From contig CAYMIJ010000002.1 in NCBI GenBank assembly GCA_964390465.1, forward strand, positions 62,001-126,000: 64,000 nt of DNA. The letters run 5' to 3'. Under the pieces are notes generated by a model that worked only from the letters and a program-made list of their open reading frames with translations, was not told the origin of the DNA and searched no databases. Positions 23,048 to 31,611 of this stretch are shown piece after piece. Position 1 is the first letter of the stretch. Each line of letters begins with the position of its first letter. The DNA is from JADZAI01 sp964390465 (GTDB lineage: Bacteria; Pseudomonadota; Alphaproteobacteria; Micropepsales; Micropepsaceae). The position numbers were made by a program, and so were the translations under genes.

Positions 23048-24823
23048 TCAAGACGCTGGCAATGATCCAGCGGCGGCAGTAGACGGCCCGGACTGCAAGC
23101 ATGAGGCCTGTGCCTGCACGAGTCTCAAAACAGCTATACGCGCGCGGCGCTCGGAAAGGTTGTGATCAGCATTGGGGATCATGCTGATGCGCGCGAGCCC
23201 GGACCTTGTGAGCGCCTGACCATTGGACCCAAAATAATGCTGCAGCTCGGCAAGCCCCGGATCATCGACCGAGTAGGTGAATTGCGTGTCGACCCCGCGC
23301 GCTGAAAGCGCCTGCATCCAGCGCATGGCCTCGCGTTCCGGCGTGTCGATCAGGCCGGTCCGGGCAAGGGTATTGCGCATGAGGGCCACCCCGCCGCGTG
23401 CGGCCCGGCGCACCAGTGTCGCGCCAATGCCCATCACATCAATCTTGCCTGCGAACAGGCGGCGCCAGGTATCACCGCTGGTCAGTAAGGCCCGGTAGGC
23501 GTCTGTCGGCTTGTAACTCTGGGCTTCGGCCACTTCCAGATTATCACCGAGGGTCCAGTGAAAGCGCAGGATGTTGGTCAGCATGAGCGAGCCAATGCGT
23601 GCATCGGTCAGCGCGCATCGAAGCGAAAGAAAGGCCCCGCTGCATGAACCCGCCATGCAGAACCGCTTGAAGTCGTGTGCAGCAAGATGATCGAGCGCGG
23701 CTTTCAGATCGGCCTGCTGGGATGGATCATACAGCACCTCGGCGGGGCCATCGGGCCATGCCGGGCTGTCGCCGATGGCGGCCGTGTCAAAGCGAAAGAC
23801 TGGTATGCCGGCGCGCGCGAGTGCCCGAGCCATCTCAACACTGCCACGCCCCCAGCCCATGTGACAGTTGCGCCCGGCATTGGGAAGGACAACGCAGACA
23901 TCGCCTGCTGGCTGTCGTGCGGGCCATGTCATGCGGCCATGAAGGCGCTGGTCTTTCCCGAACATATGAGGTTCTTCAGACCAGCCATCACCGACAATAG
24001 ATTGAGCGCCGTCTATCGGCGGCGCGAGCGCGACGGGCCGTGGGGCAGAAGGCAGACCACTGCACCAATCGCGGATTATTGCCCAGTCTGCCTGAGGCGG
24101 TCGGCTGGCGGTCGGACTCACCATGAACCGATCATAGCCAGCGAAAACCGCTTTAGTGACGGACGGCCCCAGGCCGGTGGAGAGCGCATCCAGCGTGCCC
24201 TGATCGCGATCCATGATAAGACAGGGGCAGGCGATACCTGCTGCATCGTCAGCAAAAGTGACGGCCTTCAGCGCGTTCAGCGTCTCATCGCTGAAGAAAA
24301 AGCCGTTGACGCCAATGCCGCCGATTTCGTCGTCATCGGGCTCGGCATCATCCGCCCGGCGGCGGTTCATGCGGGCAAGCGCAGAAAGTTCACGCGCATG
24401 CGCTTTGCCGCTGCGGATGGGTGCGAGAAGAACGAAGCCCGCGATGTCAGTGCGACCGCGCGCTGCCCGCAGCGCCAGCGTTGCCCCAAGGCGCAGGCCA
24501 ACCAACACCACGGCACTGACGCCGCACAGGCGCTTCATCTCATCAATGGCTTTGGTGATGCTGTGCGACCATGCGCCCAGACGATCCGGCAGGCGGTCAT
24601 CGCCCGGCGCATTGCCTGTGCCATCATAGTCGAAGCGCAGAACGGGCATGCCTGCATCGGCCAGCATCACCGCCAATGTGCGCCACCCGGCATAGGCGCA
24701 GATCATTTCGCCGCCCGCAGCGTTGCACAGCACAATCGCCGGGCCGCGCGCAGGTCCATCTGGCAGATGCAGCCAGCCCGGCAGGTCGCCGAAATGAAAC
24801 GGATGCGCCCGGCTTTCAGCCAT
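23048..24823 (-). CDS. Fused double alpha/beta hydrolase (exosortase-system-associated type)
   Basis: 591 residues made of two alpha/beta-hydrolase domains (about 1-260 and 290-570). The first matches the hydrolase-2 type seen with exosortase A systems: FDYDGTGNAPG and elbow GLRLGA, where Arg111 occupies the nucleophile position. The second has FDTAAIGDS and elbow GSCSGA, placing Cys394 there, and a late ADHN histidine. Proteins of this type occur in exopolysaccharide and protein-sorting clusters. Here there is no exosortase, but a glycosidase and a carrier-protein pathway lie upstream, and the start overlaps the GH2 stop by 8 nt. An acyl or aminoacyl transfer role is possible; that is inference. 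Confidence 0.75.
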   Translation of the reverse strand: MAESRAHPFHFGDLPGWLHLPDGPARGPAIVLCNAAGGEMICAYAGWRTLAVMLADAGMPVLRFDYDGTGNAPGDDRLPDRLGAWSHSITKAIDEMKRLCGVSAVVLVGLRLGATLALRAARGRTDIAGFVLLAPIRSGKAHARELSALARMNRRRADDAEPDDDEIGGIGVNGFFFSDETLNALKAVTFADDAAGIACPCLIMDRDQGTLDALSTGLGPSVTKAVFAGYDRFMVSPTASRPPQADWAIIRDWCSGLPSAPRPVALAPPIDGAQSIVGDGWSEEPHMFGKDQRLHGRMTWPARQPAGDVCVVLPNAGRNCHMGWGRGSVEMARALARAGIPVFRFDTAAIGDSPAWPDGPAEVLYDPSQQADLKAALDHLAAHDFKRFCMAGSCSGAFLSLRCALTDARIGSLMLTNILRFHWTLGDNLEVAEAQSYKPTDAYRALLTSGDTWRRLFAGKIDVMGIGATLVRRAARGGVALMRNTLARTGLIDTPEREAMRWMQALSARGVDTQFTYSVDDPGLAELQHYFGSNGQALTRSGLARISMIPNADHNLSERRARIAVLRLVQAQASCLQSGPSTAAAGSLPAS

Positions 24824-27278
24824 TGAAGCCCGCCCGGTCGGTGCCGTTCACAGCCCGCACTTCGCCCGAAGGTGGCGGTGCATTGGCCTTGCGGGCCTTC
24901 AGAACAAGCCGTCGTGCAGTGCCGGGCGACAGGTGAAACCAGTTGTCGTCGGCTCGCCAATGCTCGTCAACGATATGAACCGATTGCGCGAAACGCTGTG
25001 TGGATAGATCCAGCATCCATGCATCGCCGTCGCGTGCAACGCTGGCGGCCAATCCCAGATGATGGCTGGTGTTGCTGCGCCCGAGCGGAAAATGAAAAGC
25101 CTCAGCCAGAACCTTGCCGGTCGCCGTGTCCGTCAGTGCAGCAGATGTCACGTCATGCTGGGGCGGGCCGAAGCGATAGGCATTGGTGATGTCGAAGAAA
25201 CGCCCGATGAGATCGAACGATGAAAGCGTGTGTGCACTGCGGCCATCCAGCGTCACGTCACGCGTTGCCTGAACCACCGGCACGCTGCCATCGCGCCAGC
25301 AGGTGAGCGAGAGTTTGCCCTGCACAGCGACGGGCGCCTCATTGATGAGATGTACGGCGAGTCCGTTCACACCTTCATCGGTCATGGTCAGCTGCACCGG
25401 GCGGAAGGCGCGCTTTAATCCGTACCAGGATGATTTGGGCTCGCCGTCACTGGCGATCACGCCCCAGCCAGCGCCGGGGGCCAGATCCTGAAACAGCCAC
25501 ACAAGCCCGCCGCGTGTTTGTGAAGCCGGCCTACGCCACTCGGCGAACACATGCTCCATCACCTCAGCCGTCACGGCACGCGACAGTGCCAGATAGCGTT
25601 CATTATCGCCGCGGCGTAAGTGCATGGCCGAAACGCCGTAAAGCTGTTCCAGATAATGATCGCGCACGTCGTCAAAATCCCATGATGCGCCACGATCACG
25701 CGCCACACCCGCCTTCCAGTCCGGGTGATGGGCAAGATGCGGCACCTTGCCGGCATCGAGCGACACATCTTCCGGCACATTGGCAAAGGCGAGGCATTCG
25801 CTGGCGAAGCGCACATTGGCGCGGCGCGCATCATCCAGATCGCGCATATAAGCGCCGGTGCCATAGTAATGCGTCACGCCTTCATCGGCCACGAAGGGCA
25901 GTGCGCCGCCTGAAGGCGAGTTTGGCACATACAGAATATCGGGCCGCAGACGCGCCACGGCATCAGGCAGAATGTCATCGAACACCGCGCCCGACCACAT
26001 GTCCGGCGGCGCACCCAGCATGGCTGATTGCTGGAACACTTCGCTGCCGCCGCACAGAACGGTGAGAGCGGGCGATGTCTGGGAGACATTCAGCAGGTGT
26101 TCGGCTTCCGCACGCACCGCTTCGCTGAATGCGGCATCGTTCTGCGGGTAGTCAAAATTGGCAAGCATCATATCCTGCCAGATCATGATGCCCAGCTCAT
26201 CGCACAGATCGAAGAAGGCGCGTGTTTCATAAGTCATGACGCCGCTGATGCGGATCATGTTCATGCCAGCATCGCGCGCCTTCAAAAGCCATGGTTCGTA
26301 AGATGTCCGATCACCCGGCAGGCGGGTGAGATCGGCATTGCTCCAGCTTGCCCCGCGCGCAAATACCGGCACGCCGTTGATAACCAACCCGAAGCCGCGT
26401 CCATCTGCGCCTTTATCCACCAGCACATTGCGAAAGCCGGTGCGGCCAAGGTCAAGCACCGCGCCGCCCAGCGTCAGCCCCAGATTATAAAGCGCAGGCT
26501 CTCCATGCGTGTGCGGGAACCATGGCTGCACGCCGGGCGCGCGCAGGCGCAACCTGATGTCGTGCGCGTTCTCAACCTCTATGGCATGGCTGGCCTCGCC
26601 GCAGGTCAGGCGCACCTCACCTGAAACAGTCTTATCTGCGTCCAGCACCAGATGCAGCTCAACAATACCGTCCGCGCCATCAAGCGAGCAGCGCACATCG
26701 CATGACACGATATCGGCCCGCGTGATGGCCGCATCCCCGCGCGGCGCAGCCGTCACCGGGCGATATGGGCCGACAGGCCGGATGGATGGGCACCACCCCG
26801 GCATCGACCCGAGCAGGCTGGTGCGAAACCAGCGCAGGCCGTGGGGATGAATCATCGCGGGCCGCCAGCGCGCCCGGCGCGGGGCCTTTTCGAGCGCTGG
26901 GCCAAGCGCGCGGAAACACAATGCGATCTCGCTGCCCGTCTCTGCGCTCACATCCAGCGCCAGCGGCAGAAACATCGAACGGCTCTCGCCGCACTTCTCG
27001 CCGCCGATCCACACCTCGCACAGCGTAGCGAGCCCTTCAAAAACAAGCTGACCCTCAAAGCTGGACTCAAGCCTTGTGCAGAACCAGTGATCCTCACTGT
27101 CGGGGTCAGGCGATGTGCCGCGCACACTGGCAACCGTGCAGGGTGTGCAGGCTTCGCGCCATCCACCCATGCTGGCAAGCGCATCGGGCGAGGTCACTGC
27201 GCCCGGCGGCGTTGAAATCATACGCCAGCGGTTCAGATCAAACCGCCGCTCGCCGGTGATCGTGGAGATGGCGGCCAT
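24816..27278 (-). CDS. Glycoside hydrolase family 2 protein (beta-mannosidase-like)
   Basis: 820 residues. An N-terminal jelly-roll sugar-binding domain (about 1-180) is followed by an immunoglobulin-like domain (180-290), a TIM barrel (290-590) and C-terminal beta domains. Probable acid/base is Glu413 in CGGSEVFQQ and probable nucleophile is Glu494 in FASECLAF, about 80 residues apart as expected for GH2 retaining enzymes. SWSNADLTRL and MIRISGVMTYE resemble mannosidase-type barrels. There is no signal peptide, so it would act in the cytoplasm on an imported or intermediate glycoside. AAGGGA-type Shine-Dalgarno lies before ATG 27278. It is fifth in the carrier-protein operon. Confidence 0.83.
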   Translation of the reverse strand: MAAISTITGERRFDLNRWRMISTPPGAVTSPDALASMGGWREACTPCTVASVRGTSPDPDSEDHWFCTRLESSFEGQLVFEGLATLCEVWIGGEKCGESRSMFLPLALDVSAETGSEIALCFRALGPALEKAPRRARWRPAMIHPHGLRWFRTSLLGSMPGWCPSIRPVGPYRPVTAAPRGDAAITRADIVSCDVRCSLDGADGIVELHLVLDADKTVSGEVRLTCGEASHAIEVENAHDIRLRLRAPGVQPWFPHTHGEPALYNLGLTLGGAVLDLGRTGFRNVLVDKGADGRGFGLVINGVPVFARGASWSNADLTRLPGDRTSYEPWLLKARDAGMNMIRISGVMTYETRAFFDLCDELGIMIWQDMMLANFDYPQNDAAFSEAVRAEAEHLLNVSQTSPALTVLCGGSEVFQQSAMLGAPPDMWSGAVFDDILPDAVARLRPDILYVPNSPSGGALPFVADEGVTHYYGTGAYMRDLDDARRANVRFASECLAFANVPEDVSLDAGKVPHLAHHPDWKAGVARDRGASWDFDDVRDHYLEQLYGVSAMHLRRGDNERYLALSRAVTAEVMEHVFAEWRRPASQTRGGLVWLFQDLAPGAGWGVIASDGEPKSSWYGLKRAFRPVQLTMTDEGVNGLAVHLINEAPVAVQGKLSLTCWRDGSVPVVQATRDVTLDGRSAHTLSSFDLIGRFFDITNAYRFGPPQHDVTSAALTDTATGKVLAEAFHFPLGRSNTSHHLGLAASVARDGDAWMLDLSTQRFAQSVHIVDEHWRADDNWFHLSPGTARRLVLKARKANAPPPSGEVRAVNGTDRAGFNG

Positions 27279-27288
27279 TCCCTTGTCT

Positions 27289-28257
27289 CTATCCCGCCAG
27301 CGCGCGGTTGAGCGCCGCCATCACGGCGTCATGCAGGGGCACAAGACTTTCAAGCGAGGCGATATATTTCTCGTGCTTTTTCTGGCGCATGGCGCGGGCA
27401 AGCTGGAACTGCGCGACCTTGGCACCTTCCGCCAGTGCCAGCGCCGGTGTGGCGGCCTCGCCATAATGCGGGCTCAGCCAGTTGAGATGACTGGCCAGCA
27501 GCTCAAAGTTGGCACCGAGCTGGCGCAGCGTGTTGAAGGCATAAAGATGAAAGGCGGAAGGCTCGCGCGCCATCAGCGCATCGGCCTGCGCGGCGGCATG
27601 ACCTGCAAAGGCCGCAACCGGATTGGCCGCTGGCCTGCGCGCATGGTGACGGCGCAGAATGTCCTGTGCCTCGCGCTTCACATCGCCTTCCGGTTTGCCC
27701 GCTGCCGGGAACTTCACCATCTCGGCATAGGGAAACAGCGTATCGTCGCGCGTCTGACCGGGCAGAAGACGCAGCAGGCCGTCAAAATCCTCACCGTTGG
27801 CGCGATGAAATCCATCATTGTGGAAATAGTCGACTTCCTTCGCCGCACGGTCGAGCCGGTTGAGGCCGATCGTCGTCTTGCCGTGTGTTTCGCGATAGGA
27901 AAGCCCGCGCGTGTCGGGCATGTAGAAACTGTCCAGCTCGACCAGCACAAGACGGCCGCGCGCGATCTGCTGTTCGACATGGCCGACGAGATCATCATAC
28001 AGCGCAAGCTCAAACACCTTCAGGCCGAACAGACGCTCCAGATCATCCAGCGGCGGCTTGAAGAAGGTGAACTGATCGCCTTCAAAATCCTGGCTGAGCG
28101 TGAAACCGAAGGCGGCTTCCGGCGGTGCGCCAATGCTGGCGAGGATTTCGATCCACAGATCGGCATAGCAGTTGGTCTGCGGCCAGAAGCGATCAACCGC
28201 GTGCATCAGGTGCACGCGGTATGATGTTGGATCAACCGGCAGAACGCGCGCGGTCAT
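27289..28257 (-). CDS. DUF1839 family protein
   Basis: 322 residues from ATG 28257, 13 nt after the ligase stop; a longer frame to 28398 lies inside the ligase and is not needed. Family features are the early CYADLWIEIL, then FTLSQDFEGDQFTFFKPP, VELDSFYMPDT and DYFHNDGFH. DUF1839 genes are known to accompany amino acid:[carrier protein] ligase genes. The DSFYMPDT and FHNDGF stretches resemble the core of cysteine-peptidase-like condensation or release enzymes, but no catalytic triad is proven. Role inferred: taking the aminoacyl group from the carrier protein. Confidence 0.8.
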   Translation of the reverse strand: MTARVLPVDPTSYRVHLMHAVDRFWPQTNCYADLWIEILASIGAPPEAAFGFTLSQDFEGDQFTFFKPPLDDLERLFGLKVFELALYDDLVGHVEQQIARGRLVLVELDSFYMPDTRGLSYRETHGKTTIGLNRLDRAAKEVDYFHNDGFHRANGEDFDGLLRLLPGQTRDDTLFPYAEMVKFPAAGKPEGDVKREAQDILRRHHARRPAANPVAAFAGHAAAQADALMAREPSAFHLYAFNTLRQLGANFELLASHLNWLSPHYGEAATPALALAEGAKVAQFQLARAMRQKKHEKYIASLESLVPLHDAVMAALNRALAG

Positions 28258-28270
28258 GGCTGGTCTGTCC

Positions 28271-29188
28271 TCAGCCCCAAAGTGTCTTGCGCACGCTGGC
28301 CGGCCATTGGGTCGTGTCCAGTCCGTGATGCTTGAACAGCGCCAGCGCCACACGCTCCATGCCAAAGCCGACACAGGCGGTGTGGCCGGTCTCGCCATCT
28401 GACGTGGTGATGCCCCAGGTCGTGCCGAAGTGATCCTGATGGTAGTTGAACGACAGGCAGGCGGTTGGGCTTTCCACGCTGTTGATCGGAATCAGCAGCT
28501 CGAACTTCAGCTTCTGGTCGCGCTGGTTGTTGGCGAGCATACGCCCGGCGCGACCGAAGAACGGATCATTGGCGATGTCGAGATTGATAGGAACCTCGAG
28601 CGTCTCCATCATCTTCTGGCCGCGTTCCAGCCAGGTGGCGCGGAACTCGGTCACCTGATCGGGCGTACCGAAGCGCACATATTCGCGCATGCGGAACAGC
28701 TGCATGCGGGTCGGTTCCTTCGATGGCTCGTGCCGGAAGCAATAGGACTGCAGATCGAACAGCGCGCCCTCAGGTTTCAGCGGCCCGCGCTTGGCGACCA
28801 CTGGATACAGTGCGTAGCAGGCGGCCGGGGTCAGCACGATGTCGGTTGAAACCTGACCTTCGGTCCACTCCTCGCCCTTTGTCACCTTGTCGAGCAAAGC
28901 GGCATGGTCGCGGTCCGAGCCGTTGAAGGAATGCACCGTCCCGGCCAGATGCGGAAAGCTTTTCAGATAGCCGCTTTTTTCAAAGTGCTTCTTGTTCATG
29001 GCCGGGGGAAAGCGCACCACTTCGGGATTGTCACCGCCGCCCCAGCTTGTGATGAGCGCGTCGAAACGGTTCACCACCTCCTCGAACATGCCACTGCGGC
29101 CATAAAGACCATCAATGCCAGTATCGATCAGCAATCCGTGATGGATGAGCTTGTCGAGGAATGTGAGGTTTTCGCAGGCCTGGCACAT
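28271..29188 (-). CDS. Amino acid:[carrier protein] ligase (class II aaRS-like)
   Basis: 305 residues from ATG 29188. A TTG at 29233 would extend into the upstream gene. It is related to the catalytic domain of atypical seryl-tRNA synthetases but lacks a tRNA-binding arm. Motif 2 is FRHEPS...RMREYVRFG and motif 3 is GFGMERVALALF. Zinc ligands are likely the Cys in TPAACYALYP, the Glu in the motif 2 region and the Cys in TACVGFG. Characterised members, for example Bradyrhizobium bll0957, adenylate glycine or alanine and transfer it to the phosphopantetheine of a dedicated carrier protein. The carrier is encoded at 30400 in this operon. Confidence 0.92.
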   Translation of the reverse strand: MCQACENLTFLDKLIHHGLLIDTGIDGLYGRSGMFEEVVNRFDALITSWGGGDNPEVVRFPPAMNKKHFEKSGYLKSFPHLAGTVHSFNGSDRDHAALLDKVTKGEEWTEGQVSTDIVLTPAACYALYPVVAKRGPLKPEGALFDLQSYCFRHEPSKEPTRMQLFRMREYVRFGTPDQVTEFRATWLERGQKMMETLEVPINLDIANDPFFGRAGRMLANNQRDQKLKFELLIPINSVESPTACLSFNYHQDHFGTTWGITTSDGETGHTACVGFGMERVALALFKHHGLDTTQWPASVRKTLWG

Positions 29189-29195
29189 ACAGGGT

Positions 29196-30398
29196 TCACC
29201 GGAAAAGGCTTGGGTCGTGTTTGTAGACCGCAAGCAGGTTGGAAGTGTTGCCGAGAATACGGTCGTTGTTGATCATGACCTGCGCCGACATGGCATCGCG
29301 CAGATGGCGGGCCACGCTATAGGGGCTGTCATTGCGATAGCCATTGATGCCGCAGATCAGGAACGCGCCCTGAACGATGGCGGCGACGGCTTCTGATGCC
29401 GAGACCTTCACGCCATTCATCGCCACGACGAAGCCGATGGAGGAAAGCTCATCGCCATCATGTTTGGCGCTTTCATAGCGTTCGATGCCGGCCACCACGA
29501 GCGCCTTCATCTGCTGCAGCTTGGTCAGCAGCTCAGCCAGCCGCAGCGCGCTGGGCGGCGTGGTGCCCGGTTTGCGGCGGGCTTCAGCACGCACAAAGGC
29601 TTCGGCGCGAACGACAGCGTCGGCGGCAATGCCATACCATGTGGCCGCCCACAGAATATGCGAATGCGCCAACATCGACTGCGCGGCGATTTCCGCGAAC
29701 GGCTTGGCCATGATCTGCTCAAGCGGGGCCGCACCCTGAAAGGTGAAATTGTCGGAACAGGTGCCGCGCATGCCCATGGTGTTCCATTCGGCTGTGCGGG
29801 TCAGTTCGTACTGATCCTTGGTCAGCACCGACATGACCTGATCGGAAGGCGGTGCTTCGGCGCTGCGGCGCGAGGTGATGAGAATGGCGTCAGCATGGGC
29901 GCCATAGGAAATCAGGCAGCCTTCCTTGCGCAGATCGAAATCCTTGCCACGCGGCAGGATGGCGCAGACCGAACTGCGCAGGTCGCCGCCCACACCGCCG
30001 CCTTCGGTCGTCGCGGATGCGAGCAGCAGCTGTTCATCCGCGATGCGACGCATGAAGCCGCGCTGCCAGTCTTCGTGCATGGCATGGGTCACCAGGCTCG
30101 ACGCCTTGATCTGGTGCATGGCGTAGACCATGCCCGACGAGGCGCAGCTCTGTGCGATGATCCGGCAGACCTCGGCGACCGTTGCCATGCCTTCGCCTTC
30201 GCCACCCAATTCCTTCGGAATCATGATGCCCAGCAGGCGGGCGTCCTTCACGGCCTTGAAGGTCTCAGTGGGGAAGCGCCCAGCGGCGTCCACGGATGCG
30301 GCGTGCTCGGCAGCAACCTTGGCAACCAGTTTGCGTGCGCGTTCCTGGGGTGACCCGGTTTTCGCTTCCGGTGTCAGGGCAAGTGCGGCTTCTCCCAT
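29196..30398 (-). CDS. Acyl-CoA dehydrogenase family protein
   Basis: 400 residues from ATG 30398, one base after the carrier protein stop (TGACATG). It has the acyl-CoA dehydrogenase layout: N-terminal helices with LLGIMIPKELGGEG, a middle beta domain (LLLASATTEGG, GMRGTCSDNFTF) and C-terminal four-helix bundle ending in AVARHLRDA. The bundle part differs from canonical fatty-acyl enzymes, being closer to the pigment and dibenzothiophene monooxygenase branch. In this operon the substrate is probably the aminoacyl group held on the carrier protein, so the step may be alpha,beta-oxidation or hydroxylation. Seven nt separate it from the ligase. Confidence 0.85.
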   Translation of the reverse strand: MGEAALALTPEAKTGSPQERARKLVAKVAAEHAASVDAAGRFPTETFKAVKDARLLGIMIPKELGGEGEGMATVAEVCRIIAQSCASSGMVYAMHQIKASSLVTHAMHEDWQRGFMRRIADEQLLLASATTEGGGVGGDLRSSVCAILPRGKDFDLRKEGCLISYGAHADAILITSRRSAEAPPSDQVMSVLTKDQYELTRTAEWNTMGMRGTCSDNFTFQGAAPLEQIMAKPFAEIAAQSMLAHSHILWAATWYGIAADAVVRAEAFVRAEARRKPGTTPPSALRLAELLTKLQQMKALVVAGIERYESAKHDGDELSSIGFVVAMNGVKVSASEAVAAIVQGAFLICGINGYRNDSPYSVARHLRDAMSAQVMINNDRILGNTSNLLAVYKHDPSLFR

Positions 30399-30399
30399 G

Positions 30400-30645
30400 T
30401 CAGGCGGCCTCCTCACGGATTTTCTGAATAGCGGCAGAGATCGCGGCAACTGACGAGAAGTTGCGGCGGTTCATCATCTTGTCGGGGTATTCGACTTCAA
30501 AGGCTTCCTCGAGCGCCATCATCAGTTCGACCGATGCGAACGAGGTCAGCCCCGCCTCGTGCAGATCATCTGTATCGCTGAGCGTTTCGATGCCAACTGG
30601 CAGGCGGCCATGCCGCGCCAGAATGTCCCGGATTTTTTCTTCCAT
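30400..30645 (-). CDS. Acyl/aminoacyl carrier protein
   Basis: 81 residues. Four-helix carrier protein with the prosthetic-group motif in a divergent form, AGLTSFASVELM; Ser35 should carry 4'-phosphopantetheine in place of the usual DSL serine. Acidic helix II (VELMMALEEAFEVEYPD) is retained. It is first in an eight-gene operon and has GGGGTGAG before the ATG. It is the presumed partner of the amino acid ligase at 28271 and is distinct from a housekeeping AcpP by its motif and context. Confidence 0.88.
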   Translation of the reverse strand: MEEKIRDILARHGRLPVGIETLSDTDDLHEAGLTSFASVELMMALEEAFEVEYPDKMMNRRNFSSVAAISAAIQKIREEAA

Positions 30646-30819
30646 ATGGTCTCACCCCGTGTGGCGGTGATCTTATCTTGTGAAGTGCTAAATTTATCCT
30701 ATCAGCCAAGGGGAACTGCACTTGCCGGGCCGGAAAGCTCCCTGATTCATGGCTCTTAACCGTTCGCTCATGATCTGCTAGAGGCAAAGACCCGAGACAT
30801 TCTCCATCAAGGATTCCCC
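30646..30819. promoter_or_regulatory. Divergent promoter region of carrier-protein operon and SDR gene
   Basis: 174 bp between two divergent starts, the only non-coding space from which the whole eight-gene minus-strand operon could be driven. Both an A/T-rich patch near 30675-30705 (CTAAATTTATCC) and sequence towards 30780 are candidate promoter positions. No inverted repeat of Crp type is obvious. Confidence 0.4.
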
Positions 30820-31599
30820 ATGGAAATCAACGCAACCATTTCTGCCGTCGTGACCGGCGGCTCATCCGGCCTTGGCGAAGCGACCGCCCGGGCATTGGCC
30901 AAGCATGGCGCGCGCGTCGCCATTTTCGACATGAACGCCGAGAAGGGCGAAAAAGTCGCCCGCGAGATTGGCGGCGTCTACTGCAATGTGAACGTCACAT
31001 CCGAAGAAAGCGTCACAGCGGGTTTCGCCAAGGCGCGCGCGGCGATTGGTCAGGAACGCGTTCTGGTCAACTGCGCCGGCACCGGCAATGCCTTCAAGAC
31101 CGCCTCGCGCGGCAAGGATGGCTCCATCCGCAACTTCCCCGTCGATCAGTTCGACCGCATCATCCAGATCAATCTGGTTGGCACGTTCCGCTGCATCGCC
31201 CATGCGGCGGCGGGTATGCTGACCCTTGACCCGCTCTCGACGGGCGAGCGCGGCGCGATCATCAACACGGCCTCTGTGGCGGCGGAAGATGGTCAGATCG
31301 GTCAGGCTGCCTATTCCGCCTCAAAGGGCGGTGTGGTTGGCATGACGCTGCCCATCGCCCGCGATCTCGCGCAGGAAGGCGTGCGCGTGAACACCATTCT
31401 GCCGGGTCTGTTCAATACGCCGCTGATGCAGGCAGGCGGGCCGGAATTCGTGCAGAAGCTGGGTGCGCAGGTTCTGTTCCCCTCACGCCTTGGCGATCCG
31501 TCGGAATATGCGGGTCTGGCGCTGGAAATGATCCGCAACCCCTATTTCAACGGCGAAGATGTGCGTCTTGATGGCGGCATCCGCATGGCGCCACGCTAG
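30820..31599 (+). CDS. Short-chain dehydrogenase/reductase (3-hydroxyacyl-CoA dehydrogenase type II-like)
   Basis: 259 residues. Classical SDR with cofactor loop TGGSSGLG, Asp in IFDMN favouring NAD(H), NCAGTG, catalytic Ser in NTASVAA and YSASKGG. The sequence GERGAIINTASVAAEDGQIGQAAY and the C-terminal DVRLDGGIRM closely fit the HSD10/2-methyl-3-hydroxybutyryl-CoA dehydrogenase subfamily. It is divergent from the carrier-protein operon; it could act on hydroxyacyl intermediates there, but ordinary fatty-acid or isoleucine breakdown is equally likely. Confidence 0.88.
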   Translation: MEINATISAVVTGGSSGLGEATARALAKHGARVAIFDMNAEKGEKVAREIGGVYCNVNVTSEESVTAGFAKARAAIGQERVLVNCAGTGNAFKTASRGKDGSIRNFPVDQFDRIIQINLVGTFRCIAHAAAGMLTLDPLSTGERGAIINTASVAAEDGQIGQAAYSASKGGVVGMTLPIARDLAQEGVRVNTILPGLFNTPLMQAGGPEFVQKLGAQVLFPSRLGDPSEYAGLALEMIRNPYFNGEDVRLDGGIRMAPR

Positions 31600-31611
31600 G
31601 CCCGAGGCTGC

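Noticed and set aside
24816..30645. Nonribosomal peptide or polyketide cluster
   Set aside because: A carrier protein and ligase are present but there is no condensation, adenylation, ketosynthase or thioesterase domain; the ligase is a synthetase-like enzyme.
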